Assembly: GCA_031841125.1 (NCBI GenBank)
Contig: CM063108.1
Span: 28,633,399 to 28,697,398, forward strand
DNA length: 64,000 nt
Reading direction: 5' to 3'
From: Acanthococcus lagerstroemiae
Lineage: Eukaryota; Arthropoda; Insecta; Hemiptera; Eriococcidae
Shown: piece by piece, positions 1 through 12,960 of the stretch
Position numbering within the stretch: the first letter of the stretch is position 1
Layout: every line of letters starts with the position of its first letter
Position numbers and translations under genes: made by a program
The notes under the pieces: model-generated
Seen by the model: only the letters and a program-made list of their open reading frames with translations
The model's database searches: none
What the model was told of the DNA's origin: nothing

Positions 1-1391
1 AGTAAACTGCAAATAGATCAGGGTCCTCCAACTGAACGTAATGAGAGTTGAAGCTACTTATTTGCAGTCGTAAATTTCCGTAAATTTCAGTAGTGTTTCT
101 CAGGGAACCTTTACCGAGCCAAGAACCGGGCTAGCCGCTACATGGCGATTCGTCTGTCAACACACGCACACTCGCGCAAACGAACATATACAAAGAAAGG
201 TAGAGAACAGAAACAACCATGGACATCATTTCCATACCTAAGTATAATAGGTAGATGCGCCTATTCCTATTCCTTTTTTTTTTTTTTTTTTTCCATCAAT
301 CATTGGACAAAACTGCACATAAAAATAAAATGTGTCCTGTGAGACTCATGATTGAAATCTCTTTTCACTTATATGTATAAAAGTGTTAGTTTGTCTGTGG
401 ATGGGTGTGCGTGTTCGTTGCTTTGTTCGAGGTTAGCGGGTTCCGACAGGCACATTAGGCCAGTGCCTAGGGTGGCAGATTTTGAGGAACGGCACATTTT
501 TGTACAAAAACAACGGGAAAAAGGAGGGAATTTGGAAAAAGAGAAAAAAGAAAGAAAGAGACAGACAGAAAAAGGATTATATTGTAGAAGTTGCAGAAAA
601 CGCAATTGGGAAATAATTACCAAATTTTGACCTGTAGCTCATTAGCAGAATACGGAGTGGAGGGGTGAAGGGGACATTTCGTTCAGTGCCCATAGCGGCT
701 GAGCTTCTAACCGCAGCTGATACCAACGAGCGTAAGCAAAAAGTGGAGTCCATAAGACATTAAAAAAAAAAAAAAAAAGTGAACTGACCACCCGCTTATC
801 AGTCGCATTAGCAGTCGATGCCGGCAGTGAGGGAAAATTAGAAGGAGGAAAGCTGCAAGTTTTCAGGCAGGAAAAGTTCACGGATGTGGATTACAGGGAA
901 ACGTTGGAACGACGGAGAGGGAAGATGGGGAAGCAGTTTGCGGTAACGGTAAGAGGAGAGGACATACTAATGCCTGCGGAGCTCTGCGCGATTAAATTTG
1001 GACGTGAATTCGAGTATTTCCACGCCACAGATGGTGGAGGGCACAAATTTCCCCCATTTAGCCAGCTTACCTTACCCAACTCACTGTAGCCCACGGTCTA
1101 GATGAGCCGCGAAGCGGGTCAGCTAGTTTAATATATAGAGAGACGAAAATAATTCAGTAACAAAATTGCGGATTATACTCTCGAAAGTTTGATACAGAAG
1201 TTTTTCTCAGTGCGCCGTAATGAATTTGAAATCTGAGATTTTACCCGCAGTTCATCGCGCGAATATTTGAAATTTGTTCTGGTTATTCCTCCGCAGTGGG
1301 CTGTTTTCACATGAAATGATTCGGCGCAACTTGAGACAAGTACGCGTAAGTTGAAATCTATAGATAATGTTACTTCACAGTTCACACTTAC
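1..1391 (-). other. Start of the next (downstream) intron of the Ig-superfamily gene
   Basis: This stretch lies beyond the splice donor of the exon at 1392-1535 and is therefore the beginning of the following intron of the minus-strand gene. It holds a Helitron-like element (358-1126), a T-tract near 270-291 and an A-tract near 762-778. I see no other gene. Short open frames here show no recognisable domain. Confidence 0.75.
358..1126 (+). mobile_element. Non-autonomous Helitron-like element
   Basis: The right end has the standard Helitron 3' signature: a short GC hairpin (CCGC-GAA-GCGG at 1107-1117), a short spacer, then CTAG at 1123-1126 followed by a host T. The proposed left end begins with TC directly after an A at 357, giving insertion between A and T, and continues into a segment with a TATAAAAGTGTTAGTTTGTCTGT-like sequence, which I recall from 5' ends of insect Helitrons. 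The interior has no Rep/helicase frame, so it would be non-autonomous. The 3' end is well supported; the 5' end is inferred from pattern only. Confidence 0.6.
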
Positions 1392-1535
1392 CTAGAAACC
1401 ATTTCAGCCTCGCCGGCGGATTTCCATACCGGCTGACGCACTTGAGAACGGCCTTATCATCGGACTTAACGGTCACATTATGATTGGGCACCACTTGACT
1501 TCCGTTGTGCTCGATTCTCGGTTCACGCGGCGGCG
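1392..1535 (-). CDS. Internal exon: first half of an Ig domain of a kirre/nephrin-like cell-adhesion receptor
   Basis: A 144-nt exon read on the minus strand. It is preceded by a pyrimidine-rich tract and AG (1537-1536) and followed by GTAAGT (from 1391). It encodes a linker rich in Pro/Arg (APPREPRIEH), then the first beta-strands of an Ig domain: B-strand Cys at exon residue 33 (VLKC) and C-strand Trp at residue 46 (LKWFL). NGS and NVT are possible N-glycosylation sites. Both exon borders are phase 1, so the exon starts with the last two bases of a codon whose first base comes from the exon at 61839-62022. Ig receptors of the kirre/rst/nephrin and sidestep type act at the cell surface in adhesion and axon or synapse recognition; the exact member is not decided. 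The partner Cys must lie on an exon outside the window. Confidence 0.85.
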
Positions 1536-1537
1536 CT

Positions 1538-3169
1538 GAAAACAAACGAACACGAAAACTGGTTACAAACACGATACCAATCGACCAGCAACTCGATATC
1601 GTCATACAGCGACTGTCCTCGTCGGCAGAAACAGGTTCGCCGGGTATGTACAGAGCAATTGGCAGTACACGAAGCCGTACAGATGGTGGAAGGGCACCCG
1701 TGGCAGTGGCTCTCACATAGTCTGGCGAATCATGTGCACACGTACGAATACGCAGAGGTTTCAAGTGGGAGGGATTTCGCACCGGGCAGATTGGCGACCA
1801 ATGATGGCTGCAGCAGCAGAATTTCTACCTCAACCTACGATGTATTTCGCAGTGCTCGTATATCTGTTAGTTGTATACTGTTCCTAATATAATTCATTTT
1901 TGGACAACTTCACTATCAAATCGTGTTATCCTTCTTTCCAAATCACGAAACACGTATGACGCTACAAATATCGTTACAAATCTTTCTCTACATTCTCACA
2001 CACCGCAACGGTGAATGAAGAGCAGCCTGAACCTCGGGCTCTATCGAAAAAAACGGGGAAAGGTACCCCGTTGTGTTTCAGTTGTCACTGACACTTTATT
2101 CCAAATTACCACCCACAATACGACACCCAGAGTAACCAGAAACGAACATCGTCCGCATATCAAGCGCCGGATGACAGGTATTGGATGCACAGACCACAGA
2201 AACGGCAGCAGGCTACGTGCACTCTTCGAGGGGGCGACTTCATGCCCCGATTTACACATCGACGGCGCCATTTGACCGAAAGCCTGTTTACATTTTCAGT
2301 CCTCCGATGCCATCCATGTACTTCGTACATCATACTGGACCCTTATTCATTGAGTGTCTGGAGTCGACAAAGTCACTCACGGATCTCGAACGTGTCTTCA
2401 CGTGTTTACTCGACGACGAAGTCATCTTCGACAGCGCCACCGCACCTTTACTGTATATAACTTTTTCACCCTTAGTCTCGTGCACGTAGAAGTTACCACA
2501 ACGGTCATCGCCTTTGGCACGCAATACCGTGCAAAAGGAGCTCGCTTTTCTACTTCCTTCCACCCCCGAGCCTAAACAGCGACTGTTGGGAAGGAGGAGG
2601 CATTTCTATTTACACAGTCGTGGCAGCGACCACAGTGCCGGCAGTCTTCTTGATATTGTTCTCGAATACGCATCGGGCAGTTTAATCGTGTAACGTCGAC
2701 CACTCGCACGGTTTAAGAGAAAAGTTTTGCAGTTCAGTTACAGCTAAGGTGCGAAAACGGCATGAATACAGGGAAAATTAGACGGAATAATGTTTCTTGA
2801 GGAATTTCGCTCGGTATGATTCGATTACTACTCCCTCCCCACCAAAACGAGAGAGAAAGAAAAAACTAGAATCTACCCTTATGGTTTGCGAAGTCAGTGA
2901 CTTCGATTTCAATTATTAATTAATTAAAATTTGAAAATTTGAATTCTGTCGAATAAAATTGGGGGGAAAACTCTCGGATCAAAGACAGGAAGATAGTCCG
3001 TTATACAGAGTCAAACTAAACAGAAAGCAAGGATAATCGAGTGGTCTATATATTCGAGGAGGTTGGGTCCGATATGGTCAGGAGGCAACATAACTTATGT
3101 GAAAATCAAATTCACTGATATTAGAAGCCTTATGAGGTGCATCTAGCGATGCATACAGTGTTTCTAAAA
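1538..3169. other. Intronic DNA without recognised feature
   Basis: Open frames here (for example around 2015-2575) overlap one another on both strands and have no recognisable motif. The sequence is mixed in composition, with a short AT-rich self-complementary patch near 2915-2945. I see no repeat boundary. Confidence 0.5.
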
Positions 3170-4717
3170 CAGTATATAATTAGACAGAAAGAAAGAAACT
3201 TCGGCAAATAAATGAGAAAATTACCGGAGAGCTGAACTATGGCACAGAGAATACAAATAAAAAAATGACCGGAGAGCTGAACAATGGCACAGAGGTTTGG
3301 ATAATAGCACGGACTGACGTACTAAGAGTACCCAGGAGTCTGAGTGTCCGCAATCTCCCGGGGGACTGAACCTCTTCCCAAAATCAGTTTTTTCGAACAA
3401 TCTCGGGGAACATCGTAACTATACACGAGCATACTTTTCGAACCAAATTTCTCATTGAATTCTACACGAAAAAGGTCTGCTGCCATCAGTTTTTCATAAC
3501 TACCCCTAAAATACTGCAAATAGCGGTTCAATATATTCCGTTATTTCACGATACTTCAATACAGGCCTTTATGCGGGAGGAATAGAATTTTTGTTTGTTA
3601 GTTCTTAGTCTCATAAATTTTAGAAAACAGCGGTGATGTCAACAACTCCTGAACCGATTTCTCGACCGACGTTCGCGTCATATTTTCCAACTCTTCGGTT
3701 TCAGTCCCCCTCCCCCCCCCCGTCCTCTGAAGTGTAATATTTTGAAATAAGGATCAAATTGTTATCAGAGTTGAGATCAAGGCCCTTGAAACGAATGAAA
3801 CGACATCTATGTCGCATTATATGCATTTACAAGTACCCCTTCCCCTTCCCCACTAGATGCCGTCATATAAAAAAAAATAGAAGCCAAATCGTTATCGGAA
3901 ATAAATCTAACGACTCGTGGAGTTTGTTGAACGATATTCATATTGCTTAAGTTTTAAATTTTGAACTCCCACCTTCTCACGAGTACCAAAATTTTAATCT
4001 TCATCAGAAATTAATCCAGCGACTCTTAGAAGACGATTTCCATATTACATTTTTTCTTTTTTTTTAATTTTGAGCCCTACTCCCTCAAAAGTACCACAGT
4101 TTTGAGGTTCAAGGAAACAAATATCAACATCAAATTCGGTAACCTTGACATTCCCATGTCGGTGCCGGTATCTTGATTCGACGATTCCTGGTAACGGAAG
4201 TTTTAGAAGTTATAGAGAAATTTCATTTTTTCTGATACTAAAAAACACAGAAAACAAATTTGAAAGCGTGGCATCCAAGGATAGAGGAGACAGGTTGGAA
4301 CTACTTCAGGGATTAGTAGATGTGGATGTAGGAAAACGGGTTGGGGTGGTTTGCCTCCCGACTGTCTGCTGAAGTCAATAGGACCATAAATGACGAAAAT
4401 TCTAAGCTGTGTTGATTCATGGCAAAATAAGGGTTATATTAAACCTCTATCTGCCGCATTTTGAGGGCAGTTACGAAAAAATTATAAGAGAACTCTTTTG
4501 CGTAAAATTCAATGAGGAACAATTATTTTTTTGAAAAGTTTCTCCGTGTAATAATTTTGGAAATCTTTTAGAAAAACTGATTCGGGCGAACGTTCAGTAT
4601 CTTGAGGGCGGGGGGCTTGGGAACACACCACACATTAAGAAGTACCATCATCCAACCCTCAGTATCAAAATTCAGCTCTCCGGAAATTTTTTTCCTCCAT
4701 TACGTCTAATTGTACTG
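3170..4717. repeat. Possible old inverted-repeat element
   Basis: The left edge (CAGTATATAATTAGAC, from 3170) and the right edge (GTCTAATTGTACTG, to 4717) are imperfect inverted copies. A second inverted match follows inside each: CCGGAGAGCTGAA at about 3225 and TTCAGCTCTCCGG at about 4671-4683. That gives interrupted terminal inverted repeats about 60 bp long. No clear target duplication is visible and the interior has no transposase frame. It may be a decayed DNA transposon or chance pairing of two copies of a shorter repeat. Confidence 0.35.
3223..3294 (+). repeat. Two tandem 45-bp units
   Basis: The string ACCGGAGAGCTGAAC, then T or A, then ATGGCACAGAG occurs twice, starting at about 3223 and 3268. 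It is a local direct duplication inside the proposed inverted-repeat element. Confidence 0.7.
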
Positions 4718-4984
4718 ATTTATCAATCTTGAATTTCTCTAGCAGGAACTCTCATCTTCATTCGAGTAATAGGAGAAGTAGGTATCATGGGGTGGAGTAT
4801 ATTTGTCACTAACGACAACTTTCTATCACCGAAATTTTCAAAATTTGTCCTCTAGTTTGCATAAAATCGTGGTAAGCTCCAACTTTAGACGCAAATTTGA
4901 CCTAATATCAGCGCGTTACCAATTTTGAACAACAGCATCTCAAAATGCTGCATTTTCATCAAAGCATAAGCTCAAATACGAGTA

Positions 4985-5587
4985 TTAAAAATTAGTGGAA
5001 TTTTTCGGGTATTCCGCCGCCGGTAACGAGAAGAAAAACATCTGCGCCGCGGTGATGACTTCTTGATTCGTGTTGAATTGACGACCGCATAAGGCTGCCT
5101 TCAGTTGATGAAATAACCAAAAGTTGCAGGGGGCGAGATCAGGACTATACGGAGGGGAGGGGTAAATTGTGTGTTTTTTTTAGAAGTCATCACCGGGGCG
5201 CAGATGTTTTTCTCCTCATTACCGGCGGTGGAATACGCGAAAACGTTCGATAAATGGCAAGAATGAAAGGACGCCTGTATAGCCATGAATGGTGCTTATT
5301 TTGAAAAAGATATTCGTGTACTTAATGAAGATGATGATTAATAAAAAATTTTGTAGTTGTATGTTTTTTTTCCTTGTTTAAAAAATCTTTAAAAAAACCT
5401 GGAGAGGTCAACGCACATGGGTTCTTTCAAATTAGTCTGGAACAGCGAGTTTTCAATCAAATGAGCTCGGAGTGGTCTCAATCGACAGGTAATGAACCAA
5501 ATTATTTCCCTACTGCGTTGACACGCCGATAGGTAGTGTTGGTGGGCCGTACGAATTTTAGTCGCAGTTACTTAGCGACAGCCTTTG
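4985..5587 (-). mobile_element. Palindromic mariner derivative (truncated copy)
   Basis: Homologous over its length to the complete element at 39976-40905 but in the opposite orientation: here the longer stretch of transposase code lies in the left arm. Both arms carry the same mariner transposase C-terminus in inverted orientation. The right end reaches the terminal GCGACAGCCTTTG at 5587, followed by TA, the usual mariner target. The left arm stops near 4985, about 300 bp short of the terminus. Frameshifts and stops break every frame. Confidence 0.75.
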
Positions 5588-5636
5588 TAGTAGGTTTGCT
5601 ACTCCGTCCGACTTAGAGTACCTGACTAATAATTGT

Positions 5637-6424
5637 GAAGTTATGTTTGCAGATGGTACATGTAATAGTGTTCCAGTTCTGTTTGAGCAGCTTTTTATCA
5701 TTCACAGTTTTGAAAAGTCTGTGTACGTACCACTTTTTTCTTGGCCGCCAAACAAGACCACCAGTACATTCGTAAAGGCTTTGTAACACCTGAACAGTCA
5801 TGTCCGGAGAGTGCCACAAATGATTTATATCTATTTCAGAATTACTATCCATATAGCAACTCGACAAGATTTCATTCGGGTCAAGCCTGGTATCGCCAAA
5901 TACAAAGTCTAGGGCTGTCCAGCCATTATAAAGCCCAGAGTGATGAAATAGGAGCCTTTCTGCGTACATTTTTTGGTCTGCCCTTTTTGCCACCAGAAGA
6001 AATAGAGGACTGCTTCATAGCGGATTTAATGCCAGTAAGGCCAGACTATGACGGAGTTGTACAATTTTACGACTATATTGTAGACAACTATATCGACAGC
6101 AGTTCTTCATTTCCTCTATCTATACAGACAGAGTTTTCAAATTCATTGGCAAGGACAACCAATGCATGTGAATCGTTTGATTCGAAACTGAATAACATGT
6201 TCTGTCAGGCATACACAAAAATCCACATTTTAAGCAACGCATTGATAGAAATTCAAACTTCATCTTGCGCTCAAATGAAAGACTATCGGCAAAGAATTCC
6301 CAAAGCTTTGGAAAGCAAACCGGTATTTCTAAGTCAAGGTAATCAAGAATCTATCAGTAAGCAATGTCACCGCTTCGAATTTGTTAAAAAAATCAATTCA
6401 AAGTTTTTACCTATTCCTATGTGA
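5637..6424 (+). pseudogene. Decayed MULE transposase
   Basis: At about 5645 a frame reads FADGTCNSVPVLFEQLF, matching the first catalytic-Asp region of MULE transposases (xADGTF), and runs to about 5780. After a gap and frame change, 5870-6424 reads FHSGQAWYRQIQSLGL, GLPFLPPEEIEDCF and TTNACESFDSKLN, the C-terminal part of the same enzyme class; NACESFDSK corresponds to the region around the third acidic residue. The middle Asp region is missing or scrambled. It belongs to a different MULE subgroup from the element at 47066-49235. No terminal repeats were found, so it is a fragment. The minus-strand frame at 5613-5993 is its shadow. Confidence 0.75.
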
Positions 6425-6519
6425 AATTTTATAGCATCGTGATGAAATTGTATGTATTGACAAGTAATTTTTTTATATTTCGAAATAAATGTATTGCAAC
6501 ACTATTCACGTTTTATAAC

Positions 6520-9500
6520 CATTAGGTTTCGGTCACTCAGACTGGTACCTTAGAGCACTGTGGGAAGCAAGTAGTATGCAGGTTCGAACGCAACTAGTAT
6601 GCCTACTTCGGCATACATCCCCCCTCTCCCTCAGGAATACACAAATGAGCCTTTTGGGCCGCATCTCGAATGCAGCCATCTTATTGGCTGGAATTTTTTC
6701 CGGAGGAGAGAGAGATGGGAGATCAGATTTTTAGTGTATCGAGAGATTCATCCAGCCCACCTCCGGATTCGTCAGAATGGAAGTCATCTTAAGATCGACT
6801 TTCTTTTGCATCCTTTATATAAGCATTGCATCGGGAGAAGTGAGTGAAAAAAAGGCCGGGCACAAACGCAATACTCAAAACTGCGGTATGCAGCTGCGTG
6901 CGATGTATAGAGAATGGCGCGACGATAAGAAGAAATTTCTGCGATCGGATCTGCACCAAATCCAAAGCGATGCGAAAGAAGAACGAAAAAAAGGACAGAA
7001 GGACGCAATTTCGGGCATGAAAATCTCTGGCGCTAATGGTTTTTGCAATTGATAATAACGCAAGACAAAAGGCCGATCTTCCCGTTTAACGCGGCACAAT
7101 ACCGAGCTTAAGGTAAACTTGGGAATGTATTGTTCGTCGAGTTACCTTCTCGACGATGCTTCTTTAGTTTCAGAAAAGACCTCGGGTTCGCATCGATAAG
7201 TATACGGGCTGCGTGAGTGCGAGAGGGAAAACGTGTGTGCGTGAGAGAGACTTCGAGTCTTTAGGTCTTTTCGGTCTGTAAAGGAAGACCAAAAAGTCGA
7301 CGTTAACGCTCGTCTGTTCGAACTTTATCGCTAATTTTCCCTGGCGTGGGAATAGGCGCGTGGGGAGATTCTTTCATTCGGTTCGCGTAATGTCTGGAAA
7401 ATTTGAAACACGTCGGGTGCGGCTTGGTAAAGAGGGCATTAGAATCGAGGCGCTGAACTCAGTTATGTACGAAGGTTTCGAACCCGCGGAACGGCAGGAC
7501 GAAACCGACAGCTAAATGAGAAAGTGGCGAGAGGAAATGGGCCGAGAATATGTGAATGGCGTTTGAGATCGGAGAGTGATTTACCTAGCAGCAGACGTGA
7601 TTTTGTACTCATTTGTGAAAAAGAAAACTGAAGTTCGAGATAACGTACTCCAACATCAACAAGAAGAGAACACAAAACAGAGGTCCAAGTTAAGAGGGAA
7701 GTGGTCAGTCAAAGTAGACCAAAGACGCTTCCCACCTACTGGAAAATATAGAGGTTCGACGGAGCAAAAAAAAATGAAGAAATCAAGCCACAAGTCCCCA
7801 TGTTACGCACCTCGAAATGCACGACGCGATTTACGGCGAACTGAGTATGTGATTTTATCAACGCCGGTGACGTGCGTTTAGTATTCGCGACATATTGCAG
7901 CGTTCGAAACACAATCGCGTTCGGCAAATCCAAATTTCACGCTTTTATAACAAAACGTACGTACGATTCTTTCCGAAAATTTGCATCGATTCCCTGCACT
8001 AGCAGAAGCCTTACAGACTTGTTTCAGCTCAGCATCCTTACATCGCGTCTTGACTCTGCTTTCCCCCTTCAATTCTTTATTTTTCGGGTCTCGTCGTACC
8101 AACAAACAATAAGATTTTCAGGGCTGAATTATAATCTCGCTGGCGAGTGACCCGAAAATGATTTATATACTGTGTATATAATAACGAGCACACAATTTAA
8201 TTGCACTCCAGACCCCTTCGATTCGACTTTTCCGCAGAGACTTCCGAGAGTTTCTGGCGTGCAGAAAGCACGAGGAACAAGAGTTTTGGTCGTGCGCGGC
8301 GAATAATTAAAAGAAAAAAAAAATGAAGGAGAAAAAAACGACCGCCAACGACGCGAAGGATTCGTACGGCTCCGACCGTATAAAATTTTTAATCTATTTA
8401 AATGTTAACCAGAAAAGCGAAGTTTGAAGATTCTTTTTACGAATTCCGGCCAAGTATCCGGCTGTCCAAAAACTAATTATTCTCGAGACCGAATACGAAA
8501 TTGGGAAAACTTTCGGCTTTTCGCATTAATTGTTTTTCGCCTTTTACAAGGTTTTCTCGAACGACCGCCGATATCCGCCTACCGCCAGCCTTTCACCGAT
8601 CCCAGGAACTGTAGGCGCGAACGTGTAATCATTTTCTAAGGCTACTTCCGGATTGCCCCCAAACAAATAAGTTCGAACCAATCTTCGGAGCTGAAGCTGC
8701 TGACGCTGGGAGACCTGATTGGGCTGCGAGCAGATATGAGGGGTGAACGTGGTCCCGCACTTGCCGCATCACGGCACCACTCAATTTGTTGTTTTTTGTC
8801 ACGCCACGCCACGTGTCGGTTTATAAGTTTCTCTATCTCGAGCGTAAAAATTCGCCAGCTAAACCGCGAAGAAAGAAGCGTATTCCCAGCACGACGTTCA
8901 AACGAATTCTTTTTTTTTTTTTGCGTGTTCTGGTTCATTCATATTTTGCTATCGGTAGCATATAGCACGTCGACTTATCACTTCGATGGTTGTACGTTCT
9001 CTTCCCTTTTAGGGTCTACAAGACCCCCTCCCCCATTCGCATTCATCCGCAACGGTATCGTTTCAGCGCCACAGCGTACATAAAGAAGACGAAAAATCAC
9101 GGGAAAAAAGAAAGAAAAAAAGAAAACGAGACACGAAGCAGATAAAAACGCCTTGTTATCGCGCCTATGCCAATTTTTACAACCTTATTCAGTTACCAAT
9201 TTTTGCGGGTGCTTATTCTCAATAAGTGTTTTCTTTTCTTCTTCTTCTTTTTCTGCTTTCGACCTCACATCTGATGCACGATCATTTTGGAGATATCGTT
9301 TCGCGGGCCTGCACCAGAATGCGAGGATAATTCAAAGCCTTTGGATAAGCACGAAGATAGGCAAAACGGTAGAGGATAATGTCCATACCGATGATAGGCC
9401 GTAAAAGTCGGCGCGACAGAAATCTATTCATTTTCTAACTAAGGCCCTGTCCATGGAAAAGGCATCACCTTATTGAATGATATTTGAAAAATACCACTCG

Positions 9501-10050
9501 AGAAATGGCAAATTCTCGCAAGCCGTCGAAAGAATTGGACAAGTGGGAACCTTTCTTTCTACATAGGTTCCAGCTGAGAATTTTTTATATTTTAGTCGGC
9601 ATGTTTTCCGTCTATTCCACACCCGAAAACTTGTTGGCTACGGAGTCACCAATTTAGCAATTTTTCTGCTTTATTGGTGGAGCGTCTGGCGATGCACGCA
9701 TGCCAAAAGAGCTCCCTAGACACCGCACCCTGACCTTGGAAACTACCCTTTCGAGTATCGCATCAGTGACCAAGAGGGAAGCAGTCTTTGTTCTAATTTA
9801 GCACAGAAGTTGTTGACCATGGTATATTCCCTAGTCTCTCGGATGCATCTCTCCACGTTTCTCTTCCTGTGCTAATTTTTTCATTTCTAAGAAGGATTTA
9901 CATTTTGTATCCTTCAGTATCCGAGGGTAGAAGTTAAGGTAAATGCAAGTCCCCCAATCCGGGTAGCAGCCGTGGGGGCCAAACCTGCATCATCCCATCG
10001 CACACAGTCCAACTCAAAGCCGAAAACCAGGGTGTCCATTTTAACTCTAA
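6520..10050. other. Mostly single-copy intronic DNA, CpG-richer from about 7.0 to 9.4 kb
   Basis: No gene or transposon is recognised. From about 7060 to 9420 the sequence has many CpG and TTCG/TCGAA words and few TE-like features, unlike the AT-rich repeat DNA elsewhere in the intron. There are GA/GT-rich stretches at 7210-7260 and A-rich patches near 8310 and 9105-9130. It may be older host intron sequence with possible regulatory content; that is inference only. Confidence 0.45.
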
Positions 10051-10059
10051 AAAACATAT

Positions 10060-12960
10060 AGACAGGACAGAAAAACTCAAAATTCTCCATTTCAATTGTC
10101 AAGGCCTGGTTAGTGAAAGTCGCATGTACGAATTTGATACAGCCTTAAGCAAAATTAATTGGGATATAATAGGGATTTCGGAAACGAAAAGAGCAGGCGA
10201 AAGTCTAATCAAAAGGGTGAACGGTAACGTTTTGTACTTTTTTAGGTCCACCCGCGGTTATAAGGGAGTAGGGTTTTATATTAAAAACATCTGACTTCCC
10301 GCGTAGTAGAGATTATAGGGATCACAGAAAGAATTGCAACAATGAAACTCAGCTGGGACAAGGGTAAAACGCTGTCAATCATCCTGGTCTATGCCCCTAC
10401 TAGCGTGGCACCAGAGAGACTGAGACTACAGAATTTTATGAATTAGTAGAAAACACTGTGAAAGGGGAGAGAGGGGATTACACCTTAGTAATGAAGACTG
10501 GAACGACAAGATACGAACTGATGTGCCCCCGTCTATAAGTATAGGCGAATTTCGCATTGGCAAATCCAGGGAAAATGGCGAAAAACTAGCGCAATTAGCA
10601 TTAGGAAATAACCTTCAAATAGTAAACACATTCTCCAACAAACCAGAAAGCAGGAAACGGACCTGGAAAGCTCCGAACGACATTACGAAAAACGAAATCG
10701 ACCACTCATTAATCGACGATCTAAGAATCGCGGAGAACTGCGAAGTTTTGAACAAATTTGACTTCTCTTCAGATCATCGAATAGACAGGCTGACACTAAA
10801 ATTAAAAGTAAAAAAGACCCCCAGACAATTAGAGGCTAAAACAGAATGTCTCACCATCCCACTACACAAAATTAAAGAGACGAACACCTTACTAGAAGCC
10901 AACCCAAGTAAGTAAAAATACCACCATCTGGAAGGTGTTCAAGAAAAATATGATAGGATGGTATCATCTCTAGATGAAGTCTTGAAGAAATTTGGCGTAC
11001 GCAAGAGTCCGAATAGGACTGACTGCAAACTTAGTTTAGAAACAAAGGACCTTATCAAGAGAAGGTCACAGCTGAGATTAAAATCGAACAAAAGTATGAT
11101 GGGAAAAATAGAACTAGTGGAAATTAATTAGCTCACAAAGAAAGAGATTAGGAAAGACATACAAAAGTACGATTTCGAACGAGCTAAAGAAACAATAGAG
11201 GAGACATGGTCCACCAAAAAGGTCAAGAAAATCTTATCAAAAGGACAGTACCTCTTCCCTTTTGTCAATTCGATTTCCAATAAAAGCAAGATTTTCGGCA
11301 GGAAAGAAATAAGTGAAGTAGCAACAAAAGTCTATTCGGAACTTTACGCAAAACCTAATGAGGAGGACGAACAAAATACAAAGCTCGACACCTCTATTTC
11401 TGATAAGCTACGCCTTCCAGCTTTCCAAAAAGATGAAATTCAAAAAACGCTATAAAACTGAATAACAACAAAATAGCGGGCCTTGATAGAATCGAAAACT
11501 CCAGCTTAAAAATGTTGGCTCCAGCTCATGCCCCTTTTCTGGCCTCGCTTTACAACTAAATTCTGTCAGAAGGAAATGCTCCAGGGCAATGGCTGATCTC
11601 CGAGATTATATTACTTCATAAAAAAGGAGATCGAGGAAATCTAAACAACTACAGACCAATTAGTTTAACACCAAACCTCAGTAAGATATTCCTAAAAACT
11701 CTGAAAACAGAATCGCTAAGCCCTTAGACCTTCAGCAAACATTAGAACAAGCTGGTTTCGACAGGGCTTCTCTACAGCCGATCATATACTGTCAGTAAAC
11801 TTACTACTAAAAAAGCGAGAGAGTACAATTTCAAACTACACCTATTATTTATAGATTATAAGAAAGCATTTGACTTCGTGTACCATTCGGCAGTACGGGA
11901 GGCCCTAAATCAACAAGGCATAGGTGAAGAAGTTACAACGGTTCTTCGGTATCTGTATTCCAGATCGGAAGCCCATGTAAAAATGGATGCGGAGGGGAGA
12001 AGGTTTAAACTAGGCAAAGAGGTTAAGCAAGGTGACCCTCTCTCTCCGAACCTATTCAACAGTGTTTTGGAATCAGTATTCAGGAATCTAAATTGGGAAG
12101 GGAAAGGGATCAAGATAAACGGCGGCTGGATTAATAATCTACGTTTTGCGGACGACGTAGTGCTTATCAGCATGGACTTGGCAGAGCTAAAAAGTATGGC
12201 ATCCGAATTGTGCGAATCCAGCAAAAAAGTAGGCTTAATGATAAATTTCACCAAATCTAAACTATTGTCCGAATCAAAAGAAGAATCTTTTAAGCTAGAA
12301 GGTCATGACGTAGAAACAGTGGAAGAGTACAAATATCTGGGCCAAATAATCGCCACGAACGAGAGATTAGAAAAAGAGACAAGCGCTCGCATTGCGAGCG
12401 CGTGGAGAAACTTTGGTCACACAAATACATTTTGAAAAGTAAAATGAACACACAGACACCAAAATGAAAGTCCTAGAAGCCTGTGTGGTGCCGACGCTGC
12501 TATATGGGGCACAGACCTGGGCACTGACCGGAAACCAAGAAAAAAGATTAGTAACGTATAACAAGATGCTAAGGAGCATATTGAATATCAGGCAGAAGGA
12601 CAGAATTAGTATTGCAGAGATTAGGAAGAGAACGAGAGTTAAGAGTATAGGGTCATTACTAATTAGACTTAGGCTCAACTACGCGGGACACCTAATAAGG
12701 GGGGAAGACAAATGGGCAAAGAGAATAGAGGAATGGACCCCCTGAGACAAACAAAGGAAACGCGGCAGACCCCCTACAAGATGGAGGGATCTTATGCGCA
12801 AAAATTTCGGCACATTATGGACAAGAACAGCGAAAAACAGGGGTATTTGGAAACGTGTGGTGGAGGCCTGTACCCGGAGACGGGTGAACAGGTGGGGTTA
12901 GCGACTGACCAGAAGATAGATTCGTTTAATTATATAGCTAATCCGCTGTAAACGTCCCCC
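10060..12960 (+). mobile_element. Degenerate RTE-like LINE (endonuclease plus reverse transcriptase)
   Basis: Reading across several frameshifts and stops, the plus strand shows an apurinic-type endonuclease (KILHFNCQGLVSESRMYEF near 10085, SETKR near 10180, ILVYAPTS near 10380, NDWND near 10500, IDHSLIDD near 10700, SSDHR near 10780) and then a reverse transcriptase (LLHKKGDRGNLNNYRPISL near 11615-11670, FIDYKKAFD near 11850, KQGDPLSPNLF near 12030, catalytic FADD at 12144-12155, EYKYLGQII near 12325, YGAQTWAL near 12505, GHLIRGEDKWAKR near 12690, KRGRPPTRWRDLM near 12755-12800). The motif order and C-terminal tail fit RTE-type LINEs. At least six frame breaks make it inactive. Confidence 0.85.

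Noticed and set aside
1505..1892. Plus-strand frames over the Ig exon
   Set aside because: They are antisense shadows of the minus-strand exon and its flank, with no motif of their own.
5613..5993. 126-codon minus-strand frame
   Set aside because: It is opposite to recognisable MULE code on the plus strand and has no domain of its own.
6530..6600. tRNA-like words (CTCAGACTGGTA ... GGTTCGAAC)
   Set aside because: Spacing and stems are poor and no second copy was found in the window.
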